Positions 1-6,757 of a stretch of DNA of 13,594 nt are shown here, in pieces; position 1 is the stretch's first letter, and each line of letters starts with the position of its first letter. The notes beneath the pieces are model-generated. The model worked only from the letters and a program-made list of their open reading frames with translations. It searched no databases and was not told the DNA's origin. The translations under genes and the position numbers were made by a program. Source of the stretch: Hyphomicrobiales bacterium (GTDB taxonomy: Bacteria > Pseudomonadota > Alphaproteobacteria > Rhizobiales > GCA-2746425); NCBI GenBank assembly GCA_002746425.1, contig NVXB01000039.1, positions 21,162 through 34,755 on the forward strand. Reading direction: 5' to 3'.

Positions 1-2079
1 GCGTTGTGCCTGTGCGCCTAATTCTCCCTGTTCTGGATCAATGCAAAGGCTCTTTGCCGCTTCAGACAGCACCGCATACGCAGCCTTATTTTGGGTGCGG
101 CGGTTGTTAAAAGCTTCCAGAGCGTTAGAACAGGTCGCATCGACTTCGGCAGTGGCAATAAGCACTTGATATCTAGCACTGAATGCAGTGGGGCCTGTAT
201 CTAAAGCCAGCCCCAACGAGACTGCAAGTTTCGAGCAACGGTCTGACAAATCGGTGTGTTGTAATTTTAGGTCACTCTGATGTTTCAGTGCGCTTTCATG
301 TTGCGCCTCAACTTTGCTTAGCTGGCTTTTAGCCGCGGTCAAATGTTGCCGTGCTTCGGACCCAATTAAGTAATTTGCACGTGAACCATCATCGGCATAC
401 ATTGCTTCCTCAAATTGATCCGCTGTCTGTTTTGAAAGGTTTCCGCGGTGGTTTTGCCAAGATAAATCGCGCTGGCGGCGTGATTCGTCTGTCGTGCTCA
501 GGGCAACGGTTTCAGGTGCGGCCTCTTGTGCAGAAACATCCGCACGCGCTTCTCCTAATTCTAGGGTGTTCGCATCAAGCTTCTCAGCAGCAGATTTGAG
601 ATTGGCAGTCAATTCCGCCCAGCTTCGAGCAACTTCAGCGAGCGTTTCTGGTGCAGGTAGTCCTGAATTTATCAGATCTTTCCATGTGTCTGGCAAGCCG
701 ACACTCGCATTCGTCAAGCGCGCTTGCGCATTATCATGCTCGGTTTCCAACGTGGAAAACTCTGCCACAGCTGACCAAGCGTCAAATGCAGAGCGAAGCA
801 CGGTAAGGTCCTTGGGCTTCGAGAGCGCAATGCCTCGTTGTGCTCGAGCCATTTTCACTTGTGCCAACGCCGATTTTTCCAAATTTTGGGCGTTCTGAAG
901 TTTCTCTATTGCACTAGACAACTTCTCTAGTGTGTCGACCTCTAAAACAACTGATGATGCATCTGTTTTTGGGATTTGAAGGTTTTCTAAAATATTATTT
1001 ATTTGGTTGGTCAGGTCCTGTTGCTTTTCAAGGCGGCGCTCCATATCTGCTTTTGCAGTGATCGCACGCCCCATGAGCGGCGCTCCATCTATGCTTAGCT
1101 GATCCACCCTTTCCAGCTGGGTTACCATTTGTGCGGTCAGTTCATCGACTGGGTTATCTTCTATAATTTGGTCTTGCTTCTCAACCGTATCTGCTAGTTC
1201 TGCAATGTGTTTCTTTTGCGCAGAAATTTTTTCGACAAGGCCTGCCACCTGCTCTGGTGCATCGGAGGGTAGCTCTGGTCCATCAGGGAAATCTGTTAGT
1301 GAATCTTGGAGCTTCTGTATCCGAATGTTTAGATCGTAAACAATCTGCGCACTCTTGTATGCGGCTTGTCTTTGACGTGCTAACCCGAGATCGGCCTCGG
1401 CCTCATTAAAGGCCGATGTGGCGCGAGCCCGCTCACTATGTAGATTACGCTCGCGATCTGATGTTAAGCTTGTAACGCGTAATTCATCGCGGATCTCCTT
1501 GAGGCGTTCTTTACCATTTTTCAAAATGGTGTCTCTACCGCCCTTTTTATGAAACTTGTCGGCGCGCTTAGAAAGCGCATCCAGCATTTCCGCCATGCCG
1601 GTTAGGCCCGAAATTCCTGCGTGTAAAAGCTGCCCTAGATCACCTTGCGCGGCTGCAATCTGTTCCCCACCTTCGCGCAATCCCTTCTCATCAAGAGAGA
1701 ACCTTTCCTGATATGTTTCCTTTGTCATGCCGTGTAACGCGCTCGAAAGAATGGCTTCGTTCACAGGCCGGCCTTCCGTATCCAAAAGAGATTGGGATTT
1801 TTTGCTATTTCGACGAAAGGTAATTGCGCCGCTCTCGGGGATATCCAGTTCCGCCCCGATCAACAGGTCACTCCTATTAAAGCGGAAGGCGTATGGGTGC
1901 GCGCCAGCCTTGAAACCAAAGAGGAATTCCAAAAAACCGTTAAAGGTTATGGACTTACCCGCCTCGTTCGGTCCAAAAACAACTGTCAGGTCAGGCGTAT
2001 CGCCCACGGGTTTAGGAAAGATGATTTCGGCATTTTCAAAACGGCCATAGCGAATAAGGTCAAGGCGGTTAATCCTCAT
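1..2079 (-). CDS. YhaN-like AAA/SMC-type ATPase, N-terminal 693 residues (gene continues past left edge)
   Basis: The minus frame from the ATG at 2079-2077 is open for 693 codons down to base 1, so the gene is cut by the window edge. Residues 1-43 read as an ABC/SMC-type ATPase head (begins MRINRLDLIRYGRFENAEI) with Walker A GPNEAGKS at residues 36-43. A LDEKGLREGG segment followed by GDLGQLL is typical of the YhaN/AAA_27 family. From about residue 150 onward the protein is charged, Ala/Glu/Gln-rich and coiled-coil-like. The matching signature and Walker B motifs would lie in the missing C-terminus. YhaN is the Rad50/SbcC-like partner of YhaO nuclease, presumably acting on DNA ends. Its ATG overlaps the upstream yhaO-like stop (ATGA), and a GGAAG Shine-Dalgarno sits at 2086-2090 inside that gene, indicating translational coupling. 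Family assignment is fairly secure; the cellular role is inferred. Confidence 0.88.
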   Translation of the reverse strand, partial: MRINRLDLIRYGRFENAEIIFPKPVGDTPDLTVVFGPNEAGKSITFNGFLEFLFGFKAGAHPYAFRFNRSDLLIGAELDIPESGAITFRRNSKKSQSLLDTEGRPVNEAILSSALHGMTKETYQERFSLDEKGLREGGEQIAAAQGDLGQLLHAGISGLTGMAEMLDALSKRADKFHKKGGRDTILKNGKERLKEIRDELRVTSLTSDRERNLHSERARATSAFNEAEADLGLARQRQAAYKSAQIVYDLNIRIQKLQDSLTDFPDGPELPSDAPEQVAGLVEKISAQKKHIAELADTVEKQDQIIEDNPVDELTAQMVTQLERVDQLSIDGAPLMGRAITAKADMERRLEKQQDLTNQINNILENLQIPKTDASSVVLEVDTLEKLSSAIEKLQNAQNLEKSALAQVKMARAQRGIALSKPKDLTVLRSAFDAWSAVAEFSTLETEHDNAQARLTNASVGLPDTWKDLINSGLPAPETLAEVARSWAELTANLKSAAEKLDANTLELGEARADVSAQEAAPETVALSTTDESRRQRDLSWQNHRGNLSKQTADQFEEAMYADDGSRANYLIGSEARQHLTAAKSQLSKVEAQHESALKHQSDLKLQHTDLSDRCSKLAVSLGLALDTGPTAFSARYQVLIATAEVDATCSNALEAFNNRRTQNKAAYAVLSEAAKSLCIDPEQGELGAQAQR

Positions 2080-3257
2080 GACGAACTTCCGGAATTTAGA
2101 GCTAACGAGACTTCATTGATAGCTTCCTTAAGAAGTTCGTCTAACGCCTCCGCCCCAAGCTCATTGGCAATCTCGGATGGTAGAACAGACTGCAATTCTT
2201 CCAGTACGTGGAGCGCCGCTTGCTGAAAGCCGTCTTCGGCCAATTCATCATACATCAGGCGGACGAGCTCATCTGTTTGCCCATCCGCTGTACCTTGCGG
2301 CGGGGCCGATTTAACCTTGTCGAGGAATACGCCATCAATGTTCTCAAGAACCTCTTCGGCAAGTTCTGCCACCCATTCTGTGTTGTATCGATCCGAGGTG
2401 ACATGCAAGCGAACCGCAGTATCGCGGCCCTCGGCTTTTTCAGCCACCAAAACCTCACGCAAGTTACGCAAGACCTCTTGTTGATCCGTGCATGATTGCA
2501 AATCCAATGCGCATTCGGCAAACCCAAGTTGCCCAATAAGGCGGCGTTCGGTTTTTGGTGCGCCATCCCCAAGGGTTACCATAGTGATAGATCCGCCCCT
2601 ACGTTCGCCGAAATGACGAGGTTGCGGGATACCAGGCATCACGACCAAAACGCCCCCGTCGGCTTCTTCGAAAGGGGCGTGAATGTGCCCAAGGCACCAA
2701 AGGTCATAGCCATGCGCCATCAGATCCCCTGCGGGACAAGGAGCATAGGGATCATGGCCTTGCGCACCGTCAAGCGATGTATGCATGAGCCCGATATTAT
2801 GCTTTCCAGCCACAGGCAACGGATAATCAGGTAAGAAACTTTTCGCCACATGGGCCTTATCAAATGAAAGCCCGTGAAAGGCGGTATTTCCGATTTCAAC
2901 CGTCGGAAAACCTTTATGAAGAAGGTGGATATTAGAGCCTAAATCACCATGTGCTTTGTGATCAAGAAGTGCGTCGTGATTGCCACGTATCAACACCGTC
3001 GGCACACCAACTTCGGATGCACGTGAAAGCTGCGAAATCAGAAACGCCCGAGACCTTAAATCTGGATGCGCATTGTCAAAAACATCCCCAGCCAGCACCA
3101 AGGCGTCAACCTGTTCCTCGATCGCAAGATCAACAATCCTTGTAAAAGTGTCGCGGCTAGCCTGTTTCAGCCGTTGGCCAAGATCCGGGTTGCGCAATGC
3201 TATGGACCGGATGGGGGACCCGAGGTGGAGGTCTGCGGTGTGAAGTATACGTACCAT
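2076..3257 (-). CDS. YhaO-like DNA repair exonuclease (Mre11/SbcD-type metallophosphoesterase)
   Basis: A 393-residue calcineurin-like phosphoesterase. The metal-binding motifs are complete and in order: D9-x-H11 (TADLHLGS), GD58 in LAGDVFD, GNH94D at 92-95, H159 in GLMHTS, and GH191IH193 at 190-193. This set defines two-metal nucleases of the Mre11/SbcD/YhaO group. The remaining ~200 residues form an acidic, helical C-terminal region as in YhaO proteins. The expected activity is Mn-dependent DNA exo- or endonuclease in complex with the YhaN-like ATPase encoded immediately downstream (4-bp ATGA overlap). The start is the ATG at 3257-3255, preceded by AGGAA (3262-3266) at good spacing. The upstream RloC-like gene ends 31 bp away with no obvious terminator, so co-transcription is likely. 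The enzyme family is clear; its substrate and any defence role are inferred. Confidence 0.92.
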   Translation of the reverse strand: MVRILHTADLHLGSPIRSIALRNPDLGQRLKQASRDTFTRIVDLAIEEQVDALVLAGDVFDNAHPDLRSRAFLISQLSRASEVGVPTVLIRGNHDALLDHKAHGDLGSNIHLLHKGFPTVEIGNTAFHGLSFDKAHVAKSFLPDYPLPVAGKHNIGLMHTSLDGAQGHDPYAPCPAGDLMAHGYDLWCLGHIHAPFEEADGGVLVVMPGIPQPRHFGERRGGSITMVTLGDGAPKTERRLIGQLGFAECALDLQSCTDQQEVLRNLREVLVAEKAEGRDTAVRLHVTSDRYNTEWVAELAEEVLENIDGVFLDKVKSAPPQGTADGQTDELVRLMYDELAEDGFQQAALHVLEELQSVLPSEIANELGAEALDELLKEAINEVSLALNSGSSS

Positions 3258-3261
3258 TAAG

Positions 3262-3266
3262 TTCCT
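3262..3266 (-). promoter_or_regulatory. Ribosome binding site of the yhaO-like gene
   Basis: AGGAA on the minus strand, four bases before the ATG-proximal TAATG context. It lies in the 31-bp gap after the RloC-like stop and supports the ATG at 3257 as the true start. Confidence 0.55.
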
Positions 3267-3288
3267 ATGAGCTCCCGATAACCTAATT

Positions 3289-5553
3289 CTAGGCAGAAAT
3301 TGCTTCCGTAGTTGCTTTGTAATGAATTGGCGCTACGTGTTCTATCAACTCCAGAAGGTTTGCGATGTTATTCTTGGTTTCCGCGACAAGAGCTGGGTCG
3401 ATGCCTGAGAACGTCGGGTGCGACATATCATTGGCGAACTTTAAAAGTGCTGTTTTCTTGGAAGGTTCAAAACCGTTGGTGTTTAAGTTTTCTAGCTTTT
3501 TGTACAAGCTGCCACCTGTCGAGTGCTGCTCCAAAAAAGCTTCGAGTACTTTCCTGATCATGTTCGGTATAGGATAAGCTGTAGCAATTTCACCATCAGA
3601 CTTAAATGCAGCCAATTCCTTAATTAGGTATGCAAACTCATTTTTGTGCTGGAGCAAAACTTTATCAAGTGGCTTTATTTCTGCCTCCCGACTGGTTGCC
3701 CCAGTCATTGCGCAATGTAGCATCCAATACGTCGATTTTCCATTTTGCGCAGGTTTTGGAATGTGTTGAAACCAGTTCAGCAGGAGCTTAAGGAAATCAA
3801 AATTATGTGTAAATAAGAAAACTTGCTTAGCATCCTTCACTGCATTTTTAAGGTAAGCGAATGCTTGATAAACTGAGCTGGAATCTAGGCTAGAAATTGG
3901 ATCGTCGATGACCACGATCCCTTCTGCAAGGTCGAAATCTTGATCGGTTAATTCAACAACAAAATACAGAAAAGTAATCGCTGTTTTTTCACCTTCGCTC
4001 AGTCGCTTGGCAGCGCGTCCAAAGCGTGTAATCCGATATCCATCACCTTCAGGTTCAAACTTCAGGTCATCCCGACCCAGAAACGATGCCAATTTTTTAG
4101 AAAGTTCAGTAGCCGCTTGACGTGAATTAGAGATTTTGGCGCGGTTATCTTTGATCAAAGTTTTCAGTGGAGCTATGCCTAACTTTCCGGTTTTGAGGTC
4201 ACCGTTTTTACATTCTTCTATTTCAGTCTTAACCAAAGCAATCTCGGCATCGGCATCCTTCACATCTTGATCAACGGTGCTCAAATAATGTGTTTCGATC
4301 TTTTTGAAATTATTTTTTTTACGCGTTTCAAAATTATCCGTTTCAGAGTTATGACGCTGAATAACATCATTTAGTTTTGAGATGATTTCGTTCCAGAGTT
4401 TCCCTGTGAAACTCGTCGCCACTGACGTGTAGCTTTCAGTGCGGCGTGTTAATTTCTCTTTGAGAGTTTTGGTCAATTCCTGCAAGACAGCAATAACCTT
4501 TAATTGCTGTTCCTTTAGTACCTCAATTTGACTTTTGTGCTCTGGCTGCAATTCTGTATAAAATAGCTTGTTATCAAGGCCGTGTACCCTCTTGATTTCA
4601 TCGGCAAGCCTCTCGGTATATGCAATCGCACCCTCAATCTCTTTTTTAAGCAGATTATCTGAATCGTTAAAATGCGCAGCCAGCTCTTCTTTTCGTGGTT
4701 CGGGAATTTCTTGTTGGCAATACTCGCAGGCCTTACCATCGTTTTCTGTATGAATATGAAAGCCTTGTTCAACCCATCTTGCGATCTGTGGATTTGTCGT
4801 TAGCCGCTCAATCGCAATTGATGTAGCACTCTTTAATGTTATCTTTTGTACGTTATCACAGTGGTCTTGAAGCGCGGTAAAAAATGACCGATCTTTACCG
4901 TTCAAGTCGATACTTGGGGATAGGTATTTGGCGTGCTTGTCCATCGCAGACTGATTCATTTCACTCGAAGCTGCGGCGAGTTCTTTTAAATCTAGTGAAG
5001 TCAAAACAGACGTTTTGTCGTAGGCACTTTCGGCATTTTTCTTAGTGTATGTTCGAATTGTTGCCCCAGTGGTTGCTTTAGAAATTTCCTTGGCGATGTC
5101 AGTAAATATCTTCCCTCTATTTTTTTCCTTCTTGCTGAGCTCGGCATCCTTTTCAGAGAGCTTAGTCTCCAAAGCAGAGAGCTTTTTTTCGTCAATCTTT
5201 ACCGTATCAGAAAGAGATTTATTCTCTGAACCCAGAACAAATATTGGGTTCAACGTTCCTTCGATCTCTCCAATATTGTCTTCTACATATTCTGCATTGA
5301 AAACTCGAATTTTTCGGGTGTATGGCTTGCCCTGCACAAATTCGCCGTCCTCGGTTCTAATTTTATACTTAAGATCAGGGAACCCATCGGCTTTTCCCTC
5401 ATTTAAATCCGCAAAGAAGCGAGATAACGTCGTTTTTCCAGAACCATTCATGCCATAAATTAAATTGAACCGCTGGAAAGGATCCATATCCTGAGGCTTT
5501 TTATAGTTTGCGAAAACACCTAGGTTTTCTATTTTTTCAAAATGCTGGATCAT
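3289..5553 (-). CDS. rloC-like: RloC-like AAA_13 ABC-ATPase, candidate anticodon nuclease with zinc-hook-like CxxC
   Basis: A 754-residue protein with an ABC ATPase split by a coiled coil. Walker A GMNGSGKT is at residues 34-41 and is followed by TLSRFF. Charged heptad-like helices span about 115-490, with a CEYC pair (276-279) near their first half. The ABC signature LSEGEKTA is at 518-525, Walker B GIVVIDDPISSLD at 545-557, and the switch histidine lies in THNF at 582-585. The C-terminal ~100 residues carry IPNMIRKVLEAFL (R667-x3-E671) and FANDMSH (N708, H712). In PrrC and RloC, an Arg-x3-Glu plus a downstream His form the tRNA-anticodon nuclease active site, and RloC additionally has a Rad50-like zinc hook. 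Length and layout fit RloC rather than PrrC (~396 residues). The start is the first ATG after an in-frame TAG; Shine-Dalgarno is weak. The gene is more AT-rich than its neighbours. It leads an apparent operon with YhaO- and YhaN-like genes. Alternative: an AAA_13 ATPase of another function. Confidence 0.75.
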   Translation of the reverse strand: MIQHFEKIENLGVFANYKKPQDMDPFQRFNLIYGMNGSGKTTLSRFFADLNEGKADGFPDLKYKIRTEDGEFVQGKPYTRKIRVFNAEYVEDNIGEIEGTLNPIFVLGSENKSLSDTVKIDEKKLSALETKLSEKDAELSKKEKNRGKIFTDIAKEISKATTGATIRTYTKKNAESAYDKTSVLTSLDLKELAAASSEMNQSAMDKHAKYLSPSIDLNGKDRSFFTALQDHCDNVQKITLKSATSIAIERLTTNPQIARWVEQGFHIHTENDGKACEYCQQEIPEPRKEELAAHFNDSDNLLKKEIEGAIAYTERLADEIKRVHGLDNKLFYTELQPEHKSQIEVLKEQQLKVIAVLQELTKTLKEKLTRRTESYTSVATSFTGKLWNEIISKLNDVIQRHNSETDNFETRKKNNFKKIETHYLSTVDQDVKDADAEIALVKTEIEECKNGDLKTGKLGIAPLKTLIKDNRAKISNSRQAATELSKKLASFLGRDDLKFEPEGDGYRITRFGRAAKRLSEGEKTAITFLYFVVELTDQDFDLAEGIVVIDDPISSLDSSSVYQAFAYLKNAVKDAKQVFLFTHNFDFLKLLLNWFQHIPKPAQNGKSTYWMLHCAMTGATSREAEIKPLDKVLLQHKNEFAYLIKELAAFKSDGEIATAYPIPNMIRKVLEAFLEQHSTGGSLYKKLENLNTNGFEPSKKTALLKFANDMSHPTFSGIDPALVAETKNNIANLLELIEHVAPIHYKATTEAISA

Positions 5554-5622
5554 TTTATTTAATTTTTTTAACTTACCATACTAATTAGGAGGATCTAATA
5601 CGCAGCACTCTAGATAAAACCT

Positions 5623-5651
5623 TAGTATATACTATAACTACTCAATAGTAT
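5623..5651. promoter_or_regulatory. Palindromic operator-like site and AT-rich promoter region of the RloC-like gene
   Basis: TAGTATATACTA at 5623-5634 is a perfect 12-bp palindrome. ATACTAT at 5629-5635 also pairs with ATAGTAT at 5645-5651 across a 9-nt spacer, giving overlapping half-sites. On the minus strand the same stretch supplies TATAGT/TATACT -10-like hexamers about 75-90 bp before the RloC-like ATG. A toxin-type nuclease would be expected to be tightly controlled, so a repressor site is plausible. No regulator gene lies in the window and no start site can be fixed from sequence alone. Confidence 0.35.
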
Positions 5652-5745
5652 CCTTATTTAACTCACTCACAAAAGCAAATCCCGCATTTTGAACCCCAGA
5701 GAAAGGCCCCGCACCCCGCGAATAGGCCGATCACACTAATTTAGC

Positions 5746-5868
5746 ATGTTGATACATTCTGATCTGAAGGTGCCAATTATTCGCTCGTTAGTTGCGATGT
5801 TTCAGTTGTTACCTTATCGGCGGATGCCCCAATGGCTGGAAGAAGATGCGCGACAAGAATTGGTGTGA
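5746..5868 (+). CDS. Possible 40-residue small ORF, unrecognised (low confidence)
   Basis: An ATG-initiated frame of 40 codons ending in TGA, beginning MLIHSDLKVPIIRS and ending WLEEDARQELV. It has a plausible protein-like composition (hydrophobic middle, acidic end) but no Shine-Dalgarno, and it is preceded closely by an in-frame TAA. It could be a small gene, the remnant of a larger one, or chance. I do not recognise it. Confidence 0.15.
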   Translation: MLIHSDLKVPIIRSLVAMFQLLPYRRMPQWLEEDARQELV

Positions 5869-5936
5869 AAGTGATGTTCCTGCGTTGGTGACATGTTTTG
5901 TTTTTATTTGATGCTGTGAGCTAGACATTACAAAAC

Positions 5937-5974
5937 TCAGTTGAACGTCTGCTTTGTGAGGCGGGTTCAACTGA
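5937..5974. repeat. 10-bp perfect inverted repeat, 18-nt loop
   Basis: TCAGTTGAAC (5937-5946) pairs with GTTCAACTGA (5965-5974). There is no T-run after it, so it does not look like an intrinsic terminator. It could be an operator, a transposon-end scar or an RNA hairpin. Confidence 0.4.
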
Positions 5975-6061
5975 TCAAATATCCGCTTTGATTGGCTGGT
6001 TTGAGAATTAGCTTGATTGGCTGAATGACCGGTAAGGGCCGTTGTCGGGCACCCAATCCGA

Positions 6062-6095
6062 GAAATTTGCTTGAATTCAAATTTCCGCCAAGCAA
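6062..6095. repeat. Nested inverted repeats just upstream of the HEPN-like gene
   Basis: GAAATTT (6062-6068) pairs with AAATTTC (6079-6085). Within that span TTGAATTCAA (6071-6080) is itself a perfect palindrome, and TTGCTT (6067-6072) pairs with AAGCAA (6090-6095). The cluster lies 33-66 bp before the HEPN-like ATG, where a promoter/operator or 5' leader structure would be expected. Confidence 0.35.
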
Positions 6096-6117
6096 TCCTT
6101 GTGGATTAAAGTTCTCT

Positions 6118-6122
6118 GGAGA
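6118..6122 (+). promoter_or_regulatory. Ribosome binding site of the HEPN-like gene
   Basis: GGAGA with optimal spacing to ATG 6128. It favours this start over internal ATGs. Confidence 0.55.
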
Positions 6123-6127
6123 TATTT

Positions 6128-6640
6128 ATGGGTGCTGCATTAACAATTGCTATCAGAATTGCCAATTCAGCAAATGCTATCCTGCAACGTGTGAAAACCT
6201 TCGATCAGGGGGATCTGCATAACAACGAAGAATGGGATATGCGCGCTCATATTGGGATCGAGCCTATGCTGCTGGCTCTCTCAATGGAGTTGGCTTTGAA
6301 AGCTTGGTTTGTGTTCGACTACGACACACCCGAAGTCATAAGGTCTCATAACCTATCAAAATTGTTTGCAAGTTTGAAACCAGAAAGCCAAGACAAATTG
6401 GATTTCGAGTTCAGACAGTCAGTAGCCCTGCTGCATCCGAACATATTCTATATTGATTATGGAATAAAAAATGTTCTCGAGCAGCATGAAAATGCGTTTG
6501 TTGATTGGCGTTATATTTATGAAGCGGAAAACATCACGTTTGATAAAAGTGCATTCACAGCAACGCTTGAAATGCTTCTAAGTGAATTCAAGAAAAGATA
6601 TCGCATTGAAGAAGTGTCGCCGATTTTGCCTTCAGAATAA
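6128..6640 (+). CDS. HEPN-like small helical protein, function unknown
   Basis: A 170-residue, soluble, predominantly helical protein with no signal peptide or membrane segment. It shows the layout of HEPN-like proteins: a helix with ALSMELALKAWF (50-61), an SHNLSKLF turn (73-80) resembling the usual THdLxxLf element, and FVDWRYIYE (124-132) resembling the FxxWRYxYE signature of this group. The catalytic RxxxxH of nuclease-type HEPN domains is not seen, so it may be a binding or regulatory member rather than an RNase. Start at ATG 6128 is supported by GGAGA (6118-6122) six bases upstream. It is transcribed divergently from the RloC-like operon and convergently with the HNH-NACHT gene, and like the RloC-like gene it is AT-rich. 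An accessory or antitoxin-like role in the island is only a guess. HEPN assignment is by eye and moderate. Confidence 0.7.
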   Translation: MGAALTIAIRIANSANAILQRVKTFDQGDLHNNEEWDMRAHIGIEPMLLALSMELALKAWFVFDYDTPEVIRSHNLSKLFASLKPESQDKLDFEFRQSVALLHPNIFYIDYGIKNVLEQHENAFVDWRYIYEAENITFDKSAFTATLEMLLSEFKKRYRIEEVSPILPSE

Positions 6641-6672
6641 GTTTTTGTTTGGTCGTTTTGAATAACTGCGCC

Positions 6673-6700
6673 GCAGTACAGGGCAGTGGTGTCGTACTGC
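6673..6700. terminator. Inverted repeat between convergent genes, possible weak bidirectional terminator
   Basis: GCAGTAC (6673-6679) pairs with GTACTGC (6694-6700) across a 14-nt loop, in the 117 bp between the convergent HEPN-like and HNH-NACHT stop codons. The location suits a shared terminator, but there is no adjacent T-tract, so an intrinsic terminator is not established. Confidence 0.25.
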
Positions 6701-6757
6701 AGCTATGGGGCCAGAAGGAGACTGCGACATTAAGCGTATCGATCTGCTGTTGCGCTT

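Larger units (their letters stand above)
5554..6127. other. 574-bp divergent intergenic region, AT-rich, several inverted repeats, no convincing gene
   Basis: This separates the minus-strand RloC-like operon from the plus-strand HEPN-like gene, so it should carry both promoters. It contains a 12-bp palindrome plus an adjacent half-site (5623-5651), a weak 40-codon frame (5746-5868), a 10-bp inverted repeat (5937-5974), an 11-bp direct repeat (TTGATTGGCTG at 5988-5998 and 6013-6023, 25 bp apart), and nested inverted repeats at 6062-6095. No tRNA or transposase frame is recognisable. Confidence 0.6.

Noticed and set aside
2255..2572. 105-codon minus frame inside the yhaO-like gene, and similar overlapping frames in the other large genes
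   Set aside because: Shadow reading frames within genes whose motifs are unambiguous.
5582..5600. Plus-strand AGGAGG at ~5586 as a ribosome binding site
   Set aside because: No start codon at suitable distance and no downstream frame.
6025..6222. 65-codon plus-strand frame overlapping the HEPN-like start
   Set aside because: Cys-rich, low-plausibility composition; it overlaps the better-supported HEPN-like gene, which has a Shine-Dalgarno.
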